A stretch of DNA of 64,000 nt from an uncultured Prevotellaceae bacterium. GTDB taxonomy: Bacteria > Bacteroidota > Bacteroidia > Bacteroidales > Bacteroidaceae. Of the stretch, positions 8,355-16,126 are shown piece after piece. The first letter of the stretch is position 1. Every line of letters starts with the position of its first letter. Under the pieces are notes generated by a model. The model did not search any database and had not been told where the DNA came from. It saw only the letters and a program-made list of their open reading frames with translations. The stretch lies in NCBI GenBank assembly GCA_947169245.1, contig CAMVPA010000010.1:1-64000 (forward strand), given 5' to 3'. Both the position numbers and the translations under genes were made by a program.

Positions 8355-8836
8355 AGACCCACCCCCAGCCCCTCCCGTGCGGGAGGGGAGTTCATAATAT
8401 TCTGTTATATGAGAAATAATAGGTTTGAGACAACAGACGCATCTACTTACCAGTTGCTGTTAGAAAAGGCTCGCCAGATGCGTAGAAATCCAACTGAAGC
8501 AGAATCGGCTTTATGGAACTTCTTGTCAGACAACAAGATGGGGGTACACTTCAGACGGCAACATCCCATTTGTGGCTATATCCCTGATTTTGTCAGTTTG
8601 AGGAATCTGTTGATTATTGAGGTGGATGGAGGCTATCATTTAGAGGGTGAACAGCCAGAGAAGGATGCCGAACGTTCCCAATGGCTTAATGAGGCAGGCT
8701 TTGAGGTATTGCGATTCACCAACGAAGAGGTGTTAGGTGATATAGACACGGTATTAGAGGAAATTACCAATGCAATAGAAGATTCTAAAGCATCTCAGAC
8801 TCCCCTCCCATTCGGGAGGGGTTCGGGGGTGGGTCT
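8355..8836. mobile_element. Putative composite element: inverted palindromes flanking DUF559
   Basis: Left palindromic copy 8355-8390 starts at the base after the porV stop. Right copy 8799-8836 is in inverted orientation. Between them is a full DUF559 endonuclease coding region starting at 8409. The same inverted pair without a gene occurs in porU and in the helicase gene (28533-28637). The right copy joins the DUF559 frame to ispF. That this is a mobile unit driven by DUF559 is inference; target duplications were not resolved. Confidence 0.5.
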
Positions 8837-9338
8837 CCGGGTTGGAATGGGCTATGACGTCCACCGATTGGTGGAAGGTCGCGACTTGTGGCTCGGCGGC
8901 ATCAAGATTCCCTTTATTCTCCCCTCCCGTTCGGGAGGGGCGGGGGTGGGTTATGGTCTGCTCGGCCACAGCGATGCCGACGTGCTGATTCACGCCATCT
9001 GCGACGCCATCCTCGGCGCTGCCAATATGCGCGACATCGGCTACCACTTCCCCGACACGTCGGACGAGACTCTGAACATGGACAGTAAGATTATCCTGAA
9101 GAAGACCATTGAGCTCATTGCCACCAAGGGCTACCGCCTGGTCAACGTTGACGCCACCATCTGTGCCCAGCGCCCGAAGATGAACCCACACATCCCACAG
9201 ATGCAGCAGACCATGGCCAGCGTCATCGGCTGTGACCCCGACCAGATTTCCATTAAGGCTACAACGACAGAAAAGCTCGGTTTCACGGGTCGTGAAGAGG
9301 GCATGTCGGCCTATGCTGTGGCGCTGATTGAGAAGTAG
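8409..9338 (+). CDS. ispF: DUF559 endonuclease domain fused to IspF
   Basis: A 309-residue fusion. Residues 1-125 are a DUF559 (Vsr-like, PD-(D/E)XK) nuclease: RRNPTEAESALW, FRRQHPI, D60, and E71-x-D73 in IIEVDGGYHLEG are all present, so the fold looks intact. Residues 130-143 are palindromic-element sequence (TPLPFGRGSGVGL). From 144 it is 2-C-methyl-D-erythritol 2,4-cyclodiphosphate synthase of the MEP isoprenoid pathway: GYDVHRL with metal ligands D150 and H152, GHSDADVL with H187, and the end KATTTEKLGFTGREEG. The usual short IspF N-terminus has been replaced by the element. An internal ATG at 8847 could give free IspF but has a poor ribosome binding site. A second element (8919-8951) adds residues 169-182 to the loop before GLLGHSDAD. 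Confidence 0.88.
   Translation: MRNNRFETTDASTYQLLLEKARQMRRNPTEAESALWNFLSDNKMGVHFRRQHPICGYIPDFVSLRNLLIIEVDGGYHLEGEQPEKDAERSQWLNEAGFEVLRFTNEEVLGDIDTVLEEITNAIEDSKASQTPLPFGRGSGVGLRVGMGYDVHRLVEGRDLWLGGIKIPFILPSRSGGAGVGYGLLGHSDADVLIHAICDAILGAANMRDIGYHFPDTSDETLNMDSKIILKKTIELIATKGYRLVNVDATICAQRPKMNPHIPQMQQTMASVIGCDPDQISIKATTTEKLGFTGREEGMSAYAVALIEK
8919..8951. repeat. Single palindromic element inside ispF
   Basis: A right-type copy (hairpin around CCCCTCCCGTTCGGGAGGGG, ending GGGGGTGGGTT) inserted in frame between GGIKIP and GLLGHSDAD of IspF. It encodes LPSRSGGAGVGY. Confidence 0.88.
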
Positions 9339-9386
9339 ACTGCGCCCCGACATTCGAGGTCATCTTTACATTTTCTTCTCGAATTA

Positions 9387-9418
9387 TTTGGAACTTTCGA
9401 GATTTCTTCCTAAATTTG
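9387..9418 (+). promoter_or_regulatory. Promoter of rnr
   Basis: TTTG at 9387-9390, a 20-bp spacer and TAAATTTG at 9411-9418. The leader to the rnr start is about 65 bases. Confidence 0.7.
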
Positions 9419-9490
9419 CGCGCAATTGATTCGCCCAGCTGAGTCTGCTTGATCAAGTATTATCCCGTGAAACCTATAAAACTGTAAACT

Positions 9491-11791
9491 ATGGGAAAGA
9501 AAAAAAGTGGCAAACGACTGTCGAAGAAGCAGGTGGCCGACGCCCTGCAGGGCTTGTTCCAAGCCAGTCCCAACGAGACATTCTCGCTGAAGTACATCTT
9601 CCGCACGTTGAAACTCGACACTCATCCGGCCAAGATGCTGGCCATCGACGTCATCGATGAGATGTGCTGGGACGACTATCTCAGCAAGGTGAGCGACAAC
9701 GAGTACCGTCTGAACCAGAAAGGTCAGGTGCAGGAGGGTACGTTCATCCGTAAGGCCAACGGCAAGAACTCGTTCCTGCCCGACGACGGCGGCACGCCCA
9801 TCTTCGTCTCTGAGCGTAACTCGATGTTCGCGCTCAATGGCGACCGTGTCCGCGTGGCCATGATGGCCCGTCGCCAGAACCACATCAAGGAGGCCATGGT
9901 GACGGAAATCCTGTCGCACAAGGTCGACCAGGCCGTGGGTAAGCTGAAGGTGGAGAAGGACTTTGCGTTCCTCATCACCGAGGGCAACATCTTCGTCCAC
10001 GACATCCTCATTCCCAAGAAGAAGCTGAAGGGCGGCAAGGACGGCGAGAAGGCCGTGGTGCGCATCACCCAGTGGCCGTCGAAGGAGTCGAAGAACATCG
10101 TCGGCGAGGTCATCGACGTGCTCGGCAAGGAGGGCGACAATACCGTCGAGATGCACGCCATCCTGGCGCAGTACGGCCTGCCCTACAAGTATCCGAAGAA
10201 CGTGGAGGACGCCGCCAAGAAGATTGAGCCGGGCATCACCCCCGAGGAGATAGCCCGTCGCGAGGATTTCCGCGAGGTCTTCACCTGCACCATCGATCCG
10301 AAGGACGCCAAGGACTTCGACGATGCGTTGAGCATCCGGAGCCTCCCCCTATCCCCCTCCAAAGGGAGGGGGGACTCGAAGGCTCCCTCTCCTTCTGGAG
10401 AGGGCGGGGGGAGAGGCTGGGAGGTCGGCGTCCATATTGCCGACGTCTCGCACTACGTCAAGGAGGGCAGCATCATCGACAAGGAGGCCCAGAAGCGGGC
10501 CACGAGCGTCTATCTCGTCGACCGCACCATCCCCATGCTGCCCGAGCACCTCTGTAACTTCATCTGCTCGCTGCGCCCCAATGAGGAGAAGCTGTGCTAC
10601 AGTGTGATCTTCGTTTTAGACGATGATGCCAACATCAAGCGCTGGCACCTGGCACACACCGTCATCCGCAGCGACCGCCGCTATGCCTACGAGGAGGTGC
10701 AGCAGCTGCTGGAGGACAACGGCGTCGTCGACGGCACAGGACAGCCGGCACCGCCAGCCACGAAGAAGAATCCCTACAAAGGCGAATATGCCGCGGAGCT
10801 CATCAAGCTCGACGCGCTGGCCAAGAAGCTGCGCGAGCGCCGCTTCAAGAACGGTGCTGTGAAGTTCGACCGCGAGGAGCTGCACTTCGATATCGACGAA
10901 TCGGGTAAACCGATTCGCGCCTACTACAAGAAGTCGAAGGACGCCAACAAGCTCATTGAGGAGTTCATGCTGCTGGCCAACCGCACCGTGGCTGAGAGCA
11001 TCGGAACCCCCTCCAAACCTCCCCGTGGGGAGGCTTCTTTCCCCTCGGGGAATAAGAAGGGGGTCAAGGCCAAGACCTTCGTCTACCGCATCCACGACCA
11101 GCCCGACCCGCAGAAGCTGGAGTCGCTGCGCCAGGTGGTGGCACCCTTCGGCTACAAGCTGAAGACGGGTGGCACGAAGGGCGCCATCTCGCGCTCGCTG
11201 AACGCCCTGATGGACGAGGCTGCGGGCAGCCGTGAGCAGAAGCTCATCGAGACCGTTGCCCTGCGCGCCATGATGAAGGCCAAATACTCGACCCATAACA
11301 TCGGCCACTACGGTCTGGCCTTCGACTACTACACCCACTTCACGTCGCCCATTCGCCGCTATCCCGATACGATGGTACACCGTCTGCTGACGCGTTACCA
11401 GGAGGGTGGCCGAAGCGCCAATCAGAAATACTACGAGGAGCAGTGCGAGCACTCCAGTGACATGGAGCAGACGGCCCAAAACGCCGAGCGCGAGAGTATC
11501 AAGTACAAGATGGTGGAGTTCATGGCCGACAAGCTCGGCGAGGAGTATGACGGCCACATCTCTGGCATCCAGTCCTACGGCATTTACGTCGAGATTGACG
11601 AGAACCACTGCGAGGGTATGGTGCCCATGCGCGACCTGCGTGGCGACTACTACGAGTTCGATGAGGCTCACTATTGCCTTATCGGCCGTCGACATCACAC
11701 CAAGTACCAACTTGGCGACCCAGTGCGCATCAAAGTGGCCCGCGCCAATTTGGAGAAGCGCCAGCTCGACTTCACGCTGGCCGACGACTAA
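9491..11791 (+). CDS. rnr: Ribonuclease R
   Basis: A 766-residue 3'-5' exoribonuclease of the RNB family that degrades structured RNA. Order: N-terminal winged-helix-like segment, cold-shock domains, RNB catalytic domain with DPKDAKDFDDALS near residues 271-283 (metal-binding aspartates), then GHYGLAFDYYTHFTSPIRRY, and a C-terminal S1 domain (DGHISGIQSYGIYVEIDENH). Two palindromic elements are inserted in frame: one at 10340-10418 directly after the aspartate cluster, before VGVHIADVSHYV, and one at 11006-11065 before KTFVYRIHDQPDP. Both places are surface loops in family members. The ATG at 9491 gives a lysine-rich N-terminus. Confidence 0.93.
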   Translation: MGKKKSGKRLSKKQVADALQGLFQASPNETFSLKYIFRTLKLDTHPAKMLAIDVIDEMCWDDYLSKVSDNEYRLNQKGQVQEGTFIRKANGKNSFLPDDGGTPIFVSERNSMFALNGDRVRVAMMARRQNHIKEAMVTEILSHKVDQAVGKLKVEKDFAFLITEGNIFVHDILIPKKKLKGGKDGEKAVVRITQWPSKESKNIVGEVIDVLGKEGDNTVEMHAILAQYGLPYKYPKNVEDAAKKIEPGITPEEIARREDFREVFTCTIDPKDAKDFDDALSIRSLPLSPSKGRGDSKAPSPSGEGGGRGWEVGVHIADVSHYVKEGSIIDKEAQKRATSVYLVDRTIPMLPEHLCNFICSLRPNEEKLCYSVIFVLDDDANIKRWHLAHTVIRSDRRYAYEEVQQLLEDNGVVDGTGQPAPPATKKNPYKGEYAAELIKLDALAKKLRERRFKNGAVKFDREELHFDIDESGKPIRAYYKKSKDANKLIEEFMLLANRTVAESIGTPSKPPRGEASFPSGNKKGVKAKTFVYRIHDQPDPQKLESLRQVVAPFGYKLKTGGTKGAISRSLNALMDEAAGSREQKLIETVALRAMMKAKYSTHNIGHYGLAFDYYTHFTSPIRRYPDTMVHRLLTRYQEGGRSANQKYYEEQCEHSSDMEQTAQNAERESIKYKMVEFMADKLGEEYDGHISGIQSYGIYVEIDENHCEGMVPMRDLRGDYYEFDEAHYCLIGRRHHTKYQLGDPVRIKVARANLEKRQLDFTLADD
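10340..10418. repeat. Inverted palindrome pair in rnr, AGCCTCC type
   Basis: The left part begins AGCCTCCCCCTATCCCCCTC and the right part ends GGGGGGAGAGGCT. Each has an inner hairpin (CCCCCTCCAAAGGGAGGGGG and CTCTCCTTCTGGAGAG). It is related in design to the porU element but with different ends. It adds about 26 residues to RNase R. Confidence 0.85.
11006..11065. repeat. Second palindromic insertion in rnr
   Basis: The outer ends ACCCCCT and AGGGGGT are complementary and enclose two hairpins, CCTCCCCGTGGGGAGG and CCCCTCGGGG. It encodes about 20 extra residues (TPSKPPRGEASFPSGNKKGV) between SIG and KAKTFVYRIHD. Confidence 0.8.
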
Positions 11792-11833
11792 GAAAAACAA
11801 CGTTATTAAATACATCTTAAAAACCCTAAAACT

Positions 11834-12907
11834 ATGGATCCAAACAAGAAGATTTGTCCCGCTTGCGGACAGGAAGTTTACAAAGTGGAGCAGAAGTGCC
11901 GCTTCTGTGGTCATAAGTTTGAAGATGCACAGCCAGCTCAGCCACAGCAGCCGCAACAGCCTGTGCAACAACCGCAGCAACCCCAGCAACCGCAGCAGCC
12001 AGCTCAGCCGCAGCCACAACCCCAGCAGGGCTATAGTCAGCAGCAGTATCAGCAGCAGGCCTACGGTCAGCAACAGCAGCAGGCCTATGGTCAGCAACAG
12101 CAACAGTACCAGCAGCAGCCCTACGGACAGCCGCAACAGCCTCAGTATCAGCAGCCGGCAGCACCGTCTACGGGTGGCGGCGACATCTCTGTGGGCGGCG
12201 TCATCTCCAAGGGCTGTAGCATTGGCATCAGCAACTTCGTGCTGATCTTCGTGTCCTACCTGCTCGCATTCCTGCCCGTCGTCCTCCTGGTAGGCTTCGG
12301 TTTCCTCACCTACAACACCTTCATGTCGTCTTTCTATAGCTACTCCGACAGCGGCATCTACACCGCCATCATCATGGCCGTCGTCTGCATAGTGCTGATA
12401 GGTGTGGTCTCCTACTACTTCGTCGGCGCCTGCATAGCGCTGTGCAGCCTGCCAACGGTGCTGGGGCGTCCCGACAGCGAAGCACCCAGCTACACCTTCG
12501 TCTTCGACAAGAAGTATCGCCAGTACATGGGTGAGTACTTCCTGCTTGGCGGTCTGCAGTACATGGGAACCTTCATCGCGTTCCTCTTCTTCATCGTGCC
12601 TGCCTTCGTCGTCAGCATCGGCTGGTCGCAGTCCGTCTATGTGCTGCTCGACAAGGAAGTGTCGCCCACCGAGGCACTCGTCAGGAGTAACAAGATGACG
12701 CAGGGCCACAAGTGGACCATCTTCTTCGTTAATCTCCTGCTTGTCATAGCAGCATTAATCATAGGACTCCTCTGGGGATGGCTGCTCGGACAGATAGGCA
12801 ACATCTATGTCACCGTCATCGGTATGTTGCTGTTCTATGCCCTGATAGCCGTCATCGTGATTGGCTGTGCCTCGGCCATCTACCACGGTTTGGATAAGAA
12901 GGAGTAA
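11834..12907 (+). CDS. Zinc-ribbon, Gln/Pro-rich membrane protein
   Basis: A 357-residue protein of unknown role. A zinc ribbon (CPACGQEVYKVEQKCRFCGH) at the N-terminus is followed by a roughly 90-residue low-complexity segment of Gln, Pro and Tyr (repeating QQPYGQ and QPQQPQQ), then about six hydrophobic segments that should cross the inner membrane, ending GLDKKE. The membrane part resembles the loose group of DUF975/glycerophosphodiesterase-type membrane domains, but I cannot name it firmly. The Gln/Pro tract is built from CAG/CAA codons and may vary in length. It lies 42 bases after rnr and 3 bases before the hemolysin-III gene, so co-transcription is likely. Confidence 0.75.
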   Translation: MDPNKKICPACGQEVYKVEQKCRFCGHKFEDAQPAQPQQPQQPVQQPQQPQQPQQPAQPQPQPQQGYSQQQYQQQAYGQQQQQAYGQQQQQYQQQPYGQPQQPQYQQPAAPSTGGGDISVGGVISKGCSIGISNFVLIFVSYLLAFLPVVLLVGFGFLTYNTFMSSFYSYSDSGIYTAIIMAVVCIVLIGVVSYYFVGACIALCSLPTVLGRPDSEAPSYTFVFDKKYRQYMGEYFLLGGLQYMGTFIAFLFFIVPAFVVSIGWSQSVYVLLDKEVSPTEALVRSNKMTQGHKWTIFFVNLLLVIAALIIGLLWGWLLGQIGNIYVTVIGMLLFYALIAVIVIGCASAIYHGLDKKE

Positions 12908-12910
12908 ACC

Positions 12911-13558
12911 ATGATTCGCTACACCAAGAAAGAAGAGATCTGGAACGCGTCGTCACACGGTGGCGGCGTCGTTCTGGGTGTCGTCTTTGGCATCATCTTT
13001 CTGGTGTGGTGCTTCCAGAGCGACAACAACTGGGCCCGCTGGGGAGTCATCCTCTACCTCTTCGGTATGCTGGGCTCCTACGTGGCCTCAACGGTCTACC
13101 ACTCCATCCGCCACCACTCCAAGTGGAAGGAGCGACTCCGCAAGTGGGACCACGCCGCCATCTACTGGCACATTGCCGGCTCCTACTCGCCGCTGACGCT
13201 CACGGTGCTGCGCGATCAAGGCTACTGGGGCTGGTCGCTTTTCACGTTTGTCTGGGCATGCGCCCTGGCCGGCACCATCGTCAGCTTCATCCACCTGAAG
13301 GAGCACTCCAACCTCGAGACCTTCTGCTTCATTGGTATGGGGCTCAGTGTGCTCGTCGCCTTCAAGCCGCTGCTCGACAGCGTCTCGCCCGCCGCCTTTG
13401 CCTGGATTGTGGCTGAGGGCGTGTGTTACATCACGGGAGCCGTGTTCTACTCGCTGAATAAGAAGAAGTACATGCACTCCGTCTTCCACTTCTTCGTCCT
13501 TGCCGGCTCCGTCTGCCATATCGTCGCCGTTTGGGACGTACTCATGGAATATCTGTAA
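12911..13558 (+). CDS. Hemolysin III / PAQR family membrane protein
   Basis: A 215-residue protein with seven predicted membrane helices, of the HlyIII/YqfA family related to adiponectin receptors. Family signature residues are visible: STVYHSIRHH after helix 2, WDHAAIYWHIAGSYSPL (Asp, His) and HSVFHFFVLAGSVCH (two His) in the last helices. These form the zinc site of PAQR proteins, which have been linked to ceramidase-like hydrolysis and membrane fluidity control. The start at 12911 follows the preceding stop by three bases, a tight operon join. The name 'hemolysin' is historical and no toxin role is implied. Confidence 0.9.
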   Translation: MIRYTKKEEIWNASSHGGGVVLGVVFGIIFLVWCFQSDNNWARWGVILYLFGMLGSYVASTVYHSIRHHSKWKERLRKWDHAAIYWHIAGSYSPLTLTVLRDQGYWGWSLFTFVWACALAGTIVSFIHLKEHSNLETFCFIGMGLSVLVAFKPLLDSVSPAAFAWIVAEGVCYITGAVFYSLNKKKYMHSVFHFFVLAGSVCHIVAVWDVLMEYL

Positions 13559-13568
13559 ACAATAACAA

Positions 13569-13668
13569 GGGGCCGCCGCAGAAGTCCGAGGGGCCGCCGC
13601 AGAAGTCCGAGGGGCCGCCGCAGGAGTCTGAGGGGCCGCCGCAGGAGTCTGGGGGGCCGCCGCAGAGT
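13569..13668. repeat. 21-bp tandem repeat, GGGGCCGCCGCAGAAGTCCGA
   Basis: Four full units and one partial unit of 21 bp (13569, 13590, 13611, 13632, 13653) start ten bases after the hemolysin-III stop. Units 3 and 4 change to GAGTCTG. Units are contiguous, without spacers. The length is three heptads, or seven codons, but no gene reads through it convincingly. Confidence 0.9.
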
Positions 13669-13712
13669 CGTAAACCGGCCCCGGAGAATTGGTCGATGGC
13701 CAGACAGATTCC

Positions 13713-14003
13713 CGCGCGCGCAGTAGAGTAGTTTATTGTTGCGATAGAATCGCAACGCAACAAACAGACAGACTTCCTCGCGCGCGCAGTAGAGTAGCGA
13801 AACACGGAAACGACCCTCACTTCCTGCACTTCCTGCACGTAGGATGAGCGTTGAGTCCATATCGAAACAGATAAGCCGGCGCAGGAAAAGGTGCAAGAAG
13901 TGCAGGAAGTGAGGGTTGTTTTCGGTATAGACTATCCTAAATGTGCGCGTGCGCCCGCGTAATAAAGTGGGGTGTATAAAACAAAATATGCGCGTGCGCC
14001 CGC
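13713..14003. repeat. Gene-free stretch with nested direct and inverted repeats
   Basis: The direct repeat CGCGCGCGCAGTAGAGTAG is at 13713-13731 and 13779-13797. The hairpin GTTGCGAT-AGA-ATCGCAAC lies between them (13738-13756). A long inverted repeat pairs 13813-13838 with 13891-13916 (25 of 26 bases; arms built on ACTTCCTGCACTTCCTGCAC) across a 52-base loop. TGCGCGTGCGCCCGC occurs near 13944 and 13989. No gene could be supported here. The stem could be a structured RNA or a remnant element. Confidence 0.65.
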
Positions 14004-14042
14004 AAAAAGAGGGTTGTTTAAAACAAAAAAACATCGTTTTGT

Positions 14043-14073
14043 TTTGTATTGTTCCCGCTTATTAGTACCTTTG
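14043..14073 (+). promoter_or_regulatory. Promoter of the CoA-transferase gene
   Basis: TTTG at 14043-14046, a 19-bp spacer and TACCTTTG at 14066-14073, 28 bases before the start codon. Confidence 0.72.
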
Positions 14074-14101
14074 CACCAGATTTGCAAATTACATCATAAT
14101 T

Positions 14102-15607
14102 ATGGCTTATACACGTATGACTGCCGCAGAGGCTGCGGCGCTGATTAAGAATGGCGAGAACATCGCCATGAGTGGTTTTACGCCGGCTGGCGTGGCTAAG
14201 GCTACGACGAAGGAGCTGGCAAAGATTGCACTGGCCGAGCACGAGGCCGGCCGCGAGTTCAAGGTAGGCATCTTCACGGGTGCTTCTACTGGTCAGTCGA
14301 CCGACGGCGACCTGGCTAACGCCCAGGCTATCAAGTATCGTGCCCCCTACACGACGAACCCCGACTTCCGCAAGCACGTGAACGCCGGCGAGATTCCCTA
14401 CAACGACCTGCACCTGAGTCACATGGCACAGGAGCTGCGCTACGGCTTCTATGGCGACGTGGACTGGGCCATTCTGGAGGTCTGCGACATTGAGGACGCC
14501 GGCGACGACTGGCACGTCTACCTGACGGCTGCCGGTGGCATCAGTCCCACGGCTGCCCGTCTGGCCAAGAAGGTCATCCTGGAGCTCAACTCGTTCCACA
14601 GCCCCGACGCCAAGTACATCCACGACGTCTATGAGCCGCTTGATCCCCCTTACCGCAAGCCCATCCCCATCTTCAACGTCAGCGACCGCATCGGTGTGCC
14701 CTACGTGTCGATTCCCAAGGAGAAGGTGGTGGGTGTCGTCGAGTGCAACATTCCCGACGAGGCCCGTGCCTTCAAGGACAGCGACCCCGTGACCGACAAG
14801 ATCGGTTACCTGGTGGCCGAATTCCTGGTCGACGAGCTGCACAAGGGCCGCATCCCCAAGGAGTTCCTGCCGCTGCAGAGTGGTGTGGGCTCGACGGCTA
14901 ACGCCATCCTCGGCGCCCTGGGTCAGGACAAGCACGTGCCCGACTTCAATATCTACACCGAGGTGCTGCAGGATGCCGTTGTGGGCATGATGATGAACGG
15001 CCGCGTAAAGGACGCCTCGGCCTGCTCGCTGACCGTCTCGAACGAGTGCCTGAAGCAGGTGTACGACAACATGGACTACTTCAAGAACCACCTGACGCTG
15101 CGCCAGAGCGAAATCTCGAACCACCCCGCCGTCATCCGTCGTCTGGGTGTCATCGCCATCAACACGGCCATCGAGGTCGACATCTACGGCAACGCCAACT
15201 CGACGCACATCAGCGGTACGAAGATGATGAACGGCATCGGCGGCTCGGGCGACTTCATCCGCAACGCCTACCTGAGTATCTTCACCTGTCCGTCGGTGGC
15301 CAAGGGCGGCCTCATCTCGAGCGTCGTTCCCTTCGTGACCCACCAGGACTCGTCGGAGCACGACGTCAACATCATCGTGACGGAGCAGGGTGTGGCCGAC
15401 CTGCGCGGCAAGAGCCCCATGCAGCGTGCACAGACCATCATCGAGAACTGTGCCCACCCCGACTACAAGCAGCTGCTGTGGGACTACCTGAAGCTGGGTA
15501 CCGGCGGACACACGCGCCACTGCCTCACCGCCGCCTTCGCCATGCACGACACGCTGGCCCGCAAGGGTGACATGAAGCTGACCGACTTCTCGGAATACCT
15601 GAAGTAA
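14102..15607 (+). CDS. Acetyl-CoA hydrolase/transferase family (succinate CoA-transferase type)
   Basis: A 501-residue class I CoA-transferase. The family swaps CoA between short acids, usually succinyl-CoA and acetate in fermenting Bacteroidales, to form acetate. Motifs: MSGFTPAGVAK in the N-terminal domain, GVGSTANAIL, the catalytic glutamate in NIYTEVLQDAV, GGSGDFIRNAYLS, and VTEQGVADLRGKSP near the end. Length agrees with the family. It has its own promoter and no close downstream partner apart from a small secreted protein 33 bases on. Succinate specificity is inferred from family habit, not from residues. Confidence 0.88.
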   Translation: MAYTRMTAAEAAALIKNGENIAMSGFTPAGVAKATTKELAKIALAEHEAGREFKVGIFTGASTGQSTDGDLANAQAIKYRAPYTTNPDFRKHVNAGEIPYNDLHLSHMAQELRYGFYGDVDWAILEVCDIEDAGDDWHVYLTAAGGISPTAARLAKKVILELNSFHSPDAKYIHDVYEPLDPPYRKPIPIFNVSDRIGVPYVSIPKEKVVGVVECNIPDEARAFKDSDPVTDKIGYLVAEFLVDELHKGRIPKEFLPLQSGVGSTANAILGALGQDKHVPDFNIYTEVLQDAVVGMMMNGRVKDASACSLTVSNECLKQVYDNMDYFKNHLTLRQSEISNHPAVIRRLGVIAINTAIEVDIYGNANSTHISGTKMMNGIGGSGDFIRNAYLSIFTCPSVAKGGLISSVVPFVTHQDSSEHDVNIIVTEQGVADLRGKSPMQRAQTIIENCAHPDYKQLLWDYLKLGTGGHTRHCLTAAFAMHDTLARKGDMKLTDFSEYLK

Positions 15608-15640
15608 GTGACAACCCCATACATAACTACTACAACAAAA

Positions 15641-16123
15641 ATGAAACTACTGACTACTCTACTCTTGTCCGTGCTGTCGGCGATAGGCGCCGCAGCACAG
15701 GACGAGGGTCGCTGGTGCATCGTCGACGTGGCCAAGCCCGACGTGGCGGTGGCAGCGATGGCCGACGTGGCCTTTCTCATGACCAGCGACTGGGACGACA
15801 ATGTTACCGTCGTCTGTAAGGACGGCACGCTGCACGGCGGGCTGTCGGCAGTCACCTTCCGGCAGTTGGGCTCAACGCCTGTAATCCGTCCTGTGGCCAA
15901 CAAGGAGCCTGCGCTCTATACGGGACAGGTGGGGCAGACCGTTGTGCTGACCAACTGCAAGGCAGGGACGCCTGTTACCGTCTACACTCTTGGCGGCAGC
16001 AAGCTGCTTACGCAGACCGCTGCCGACGGGAAAACTGAGGTGGCCGTTGGCAGTCTGCAGGACGGCGTCTACCTGCTGAAGGTGGGCGATGTGACCATTA
16101 AGTTCCAGAAAGGAAGGAGGTAG
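15641..16123 (+). CDS. Small secreted protein with possible type IX sorting tail
   Basis: A 160-residue protein that I do not recognise by function. A clear signal peptide (MKLLTTLLLSVLSAIGAAAQ) starts at the ATG at 15641. The C-terminal part (VYTLGGSKLLTQ, then LQDGVYLLKVGDVTIKFQKG) matches the layout of type A C-terminal sorting domains, which fits export by the PorU/PorV machinery encoded earlier. The GH43 gene begins four bases after its stop, so the two probably act together at the cell surface. An in-frame GTG at 15608 is less likely because it would put residues before the signal peptide. Confidence 0.65.
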   Translation: MKLLTTLLLSVLSAIGAAAQDEGRWCIVDVAKPDVAVAAMADVAFLMTSDWDDNVTVVCKDGTLHGGLSAVTFRQLGSTPVIRPVANKEPALYTGQVGQTVVLTNCKAGTPVTVYTLGGSKLLTQTAADGKTEVAVGSLQDGVYLLKVGDVTIKFQKGRR

Positions 16124-16126
16124 ACC

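Noticed and set aside
10616..12709. A 697-codon open frame opposite rnr and the zinc-ribbon gene.
   Set aside because: It spans two convincing plus-strand genes and a Gln-tract complement that reads as poly-Leu; this is an antisense shadow.
13569..13668. A CRISPR-like repeat array.
   Set aside because: Units are contiguous 21-mers with no spacers, and no cas genes are present.
13447..14034. Minus-strand open frames through the 13.6-14.0 kb repeats.
   Set aside because: They are made of repeat translation (GGPSDSC, LLRRPLR) plus the complement of the hemolysin-III gene, with no recognisable domain.
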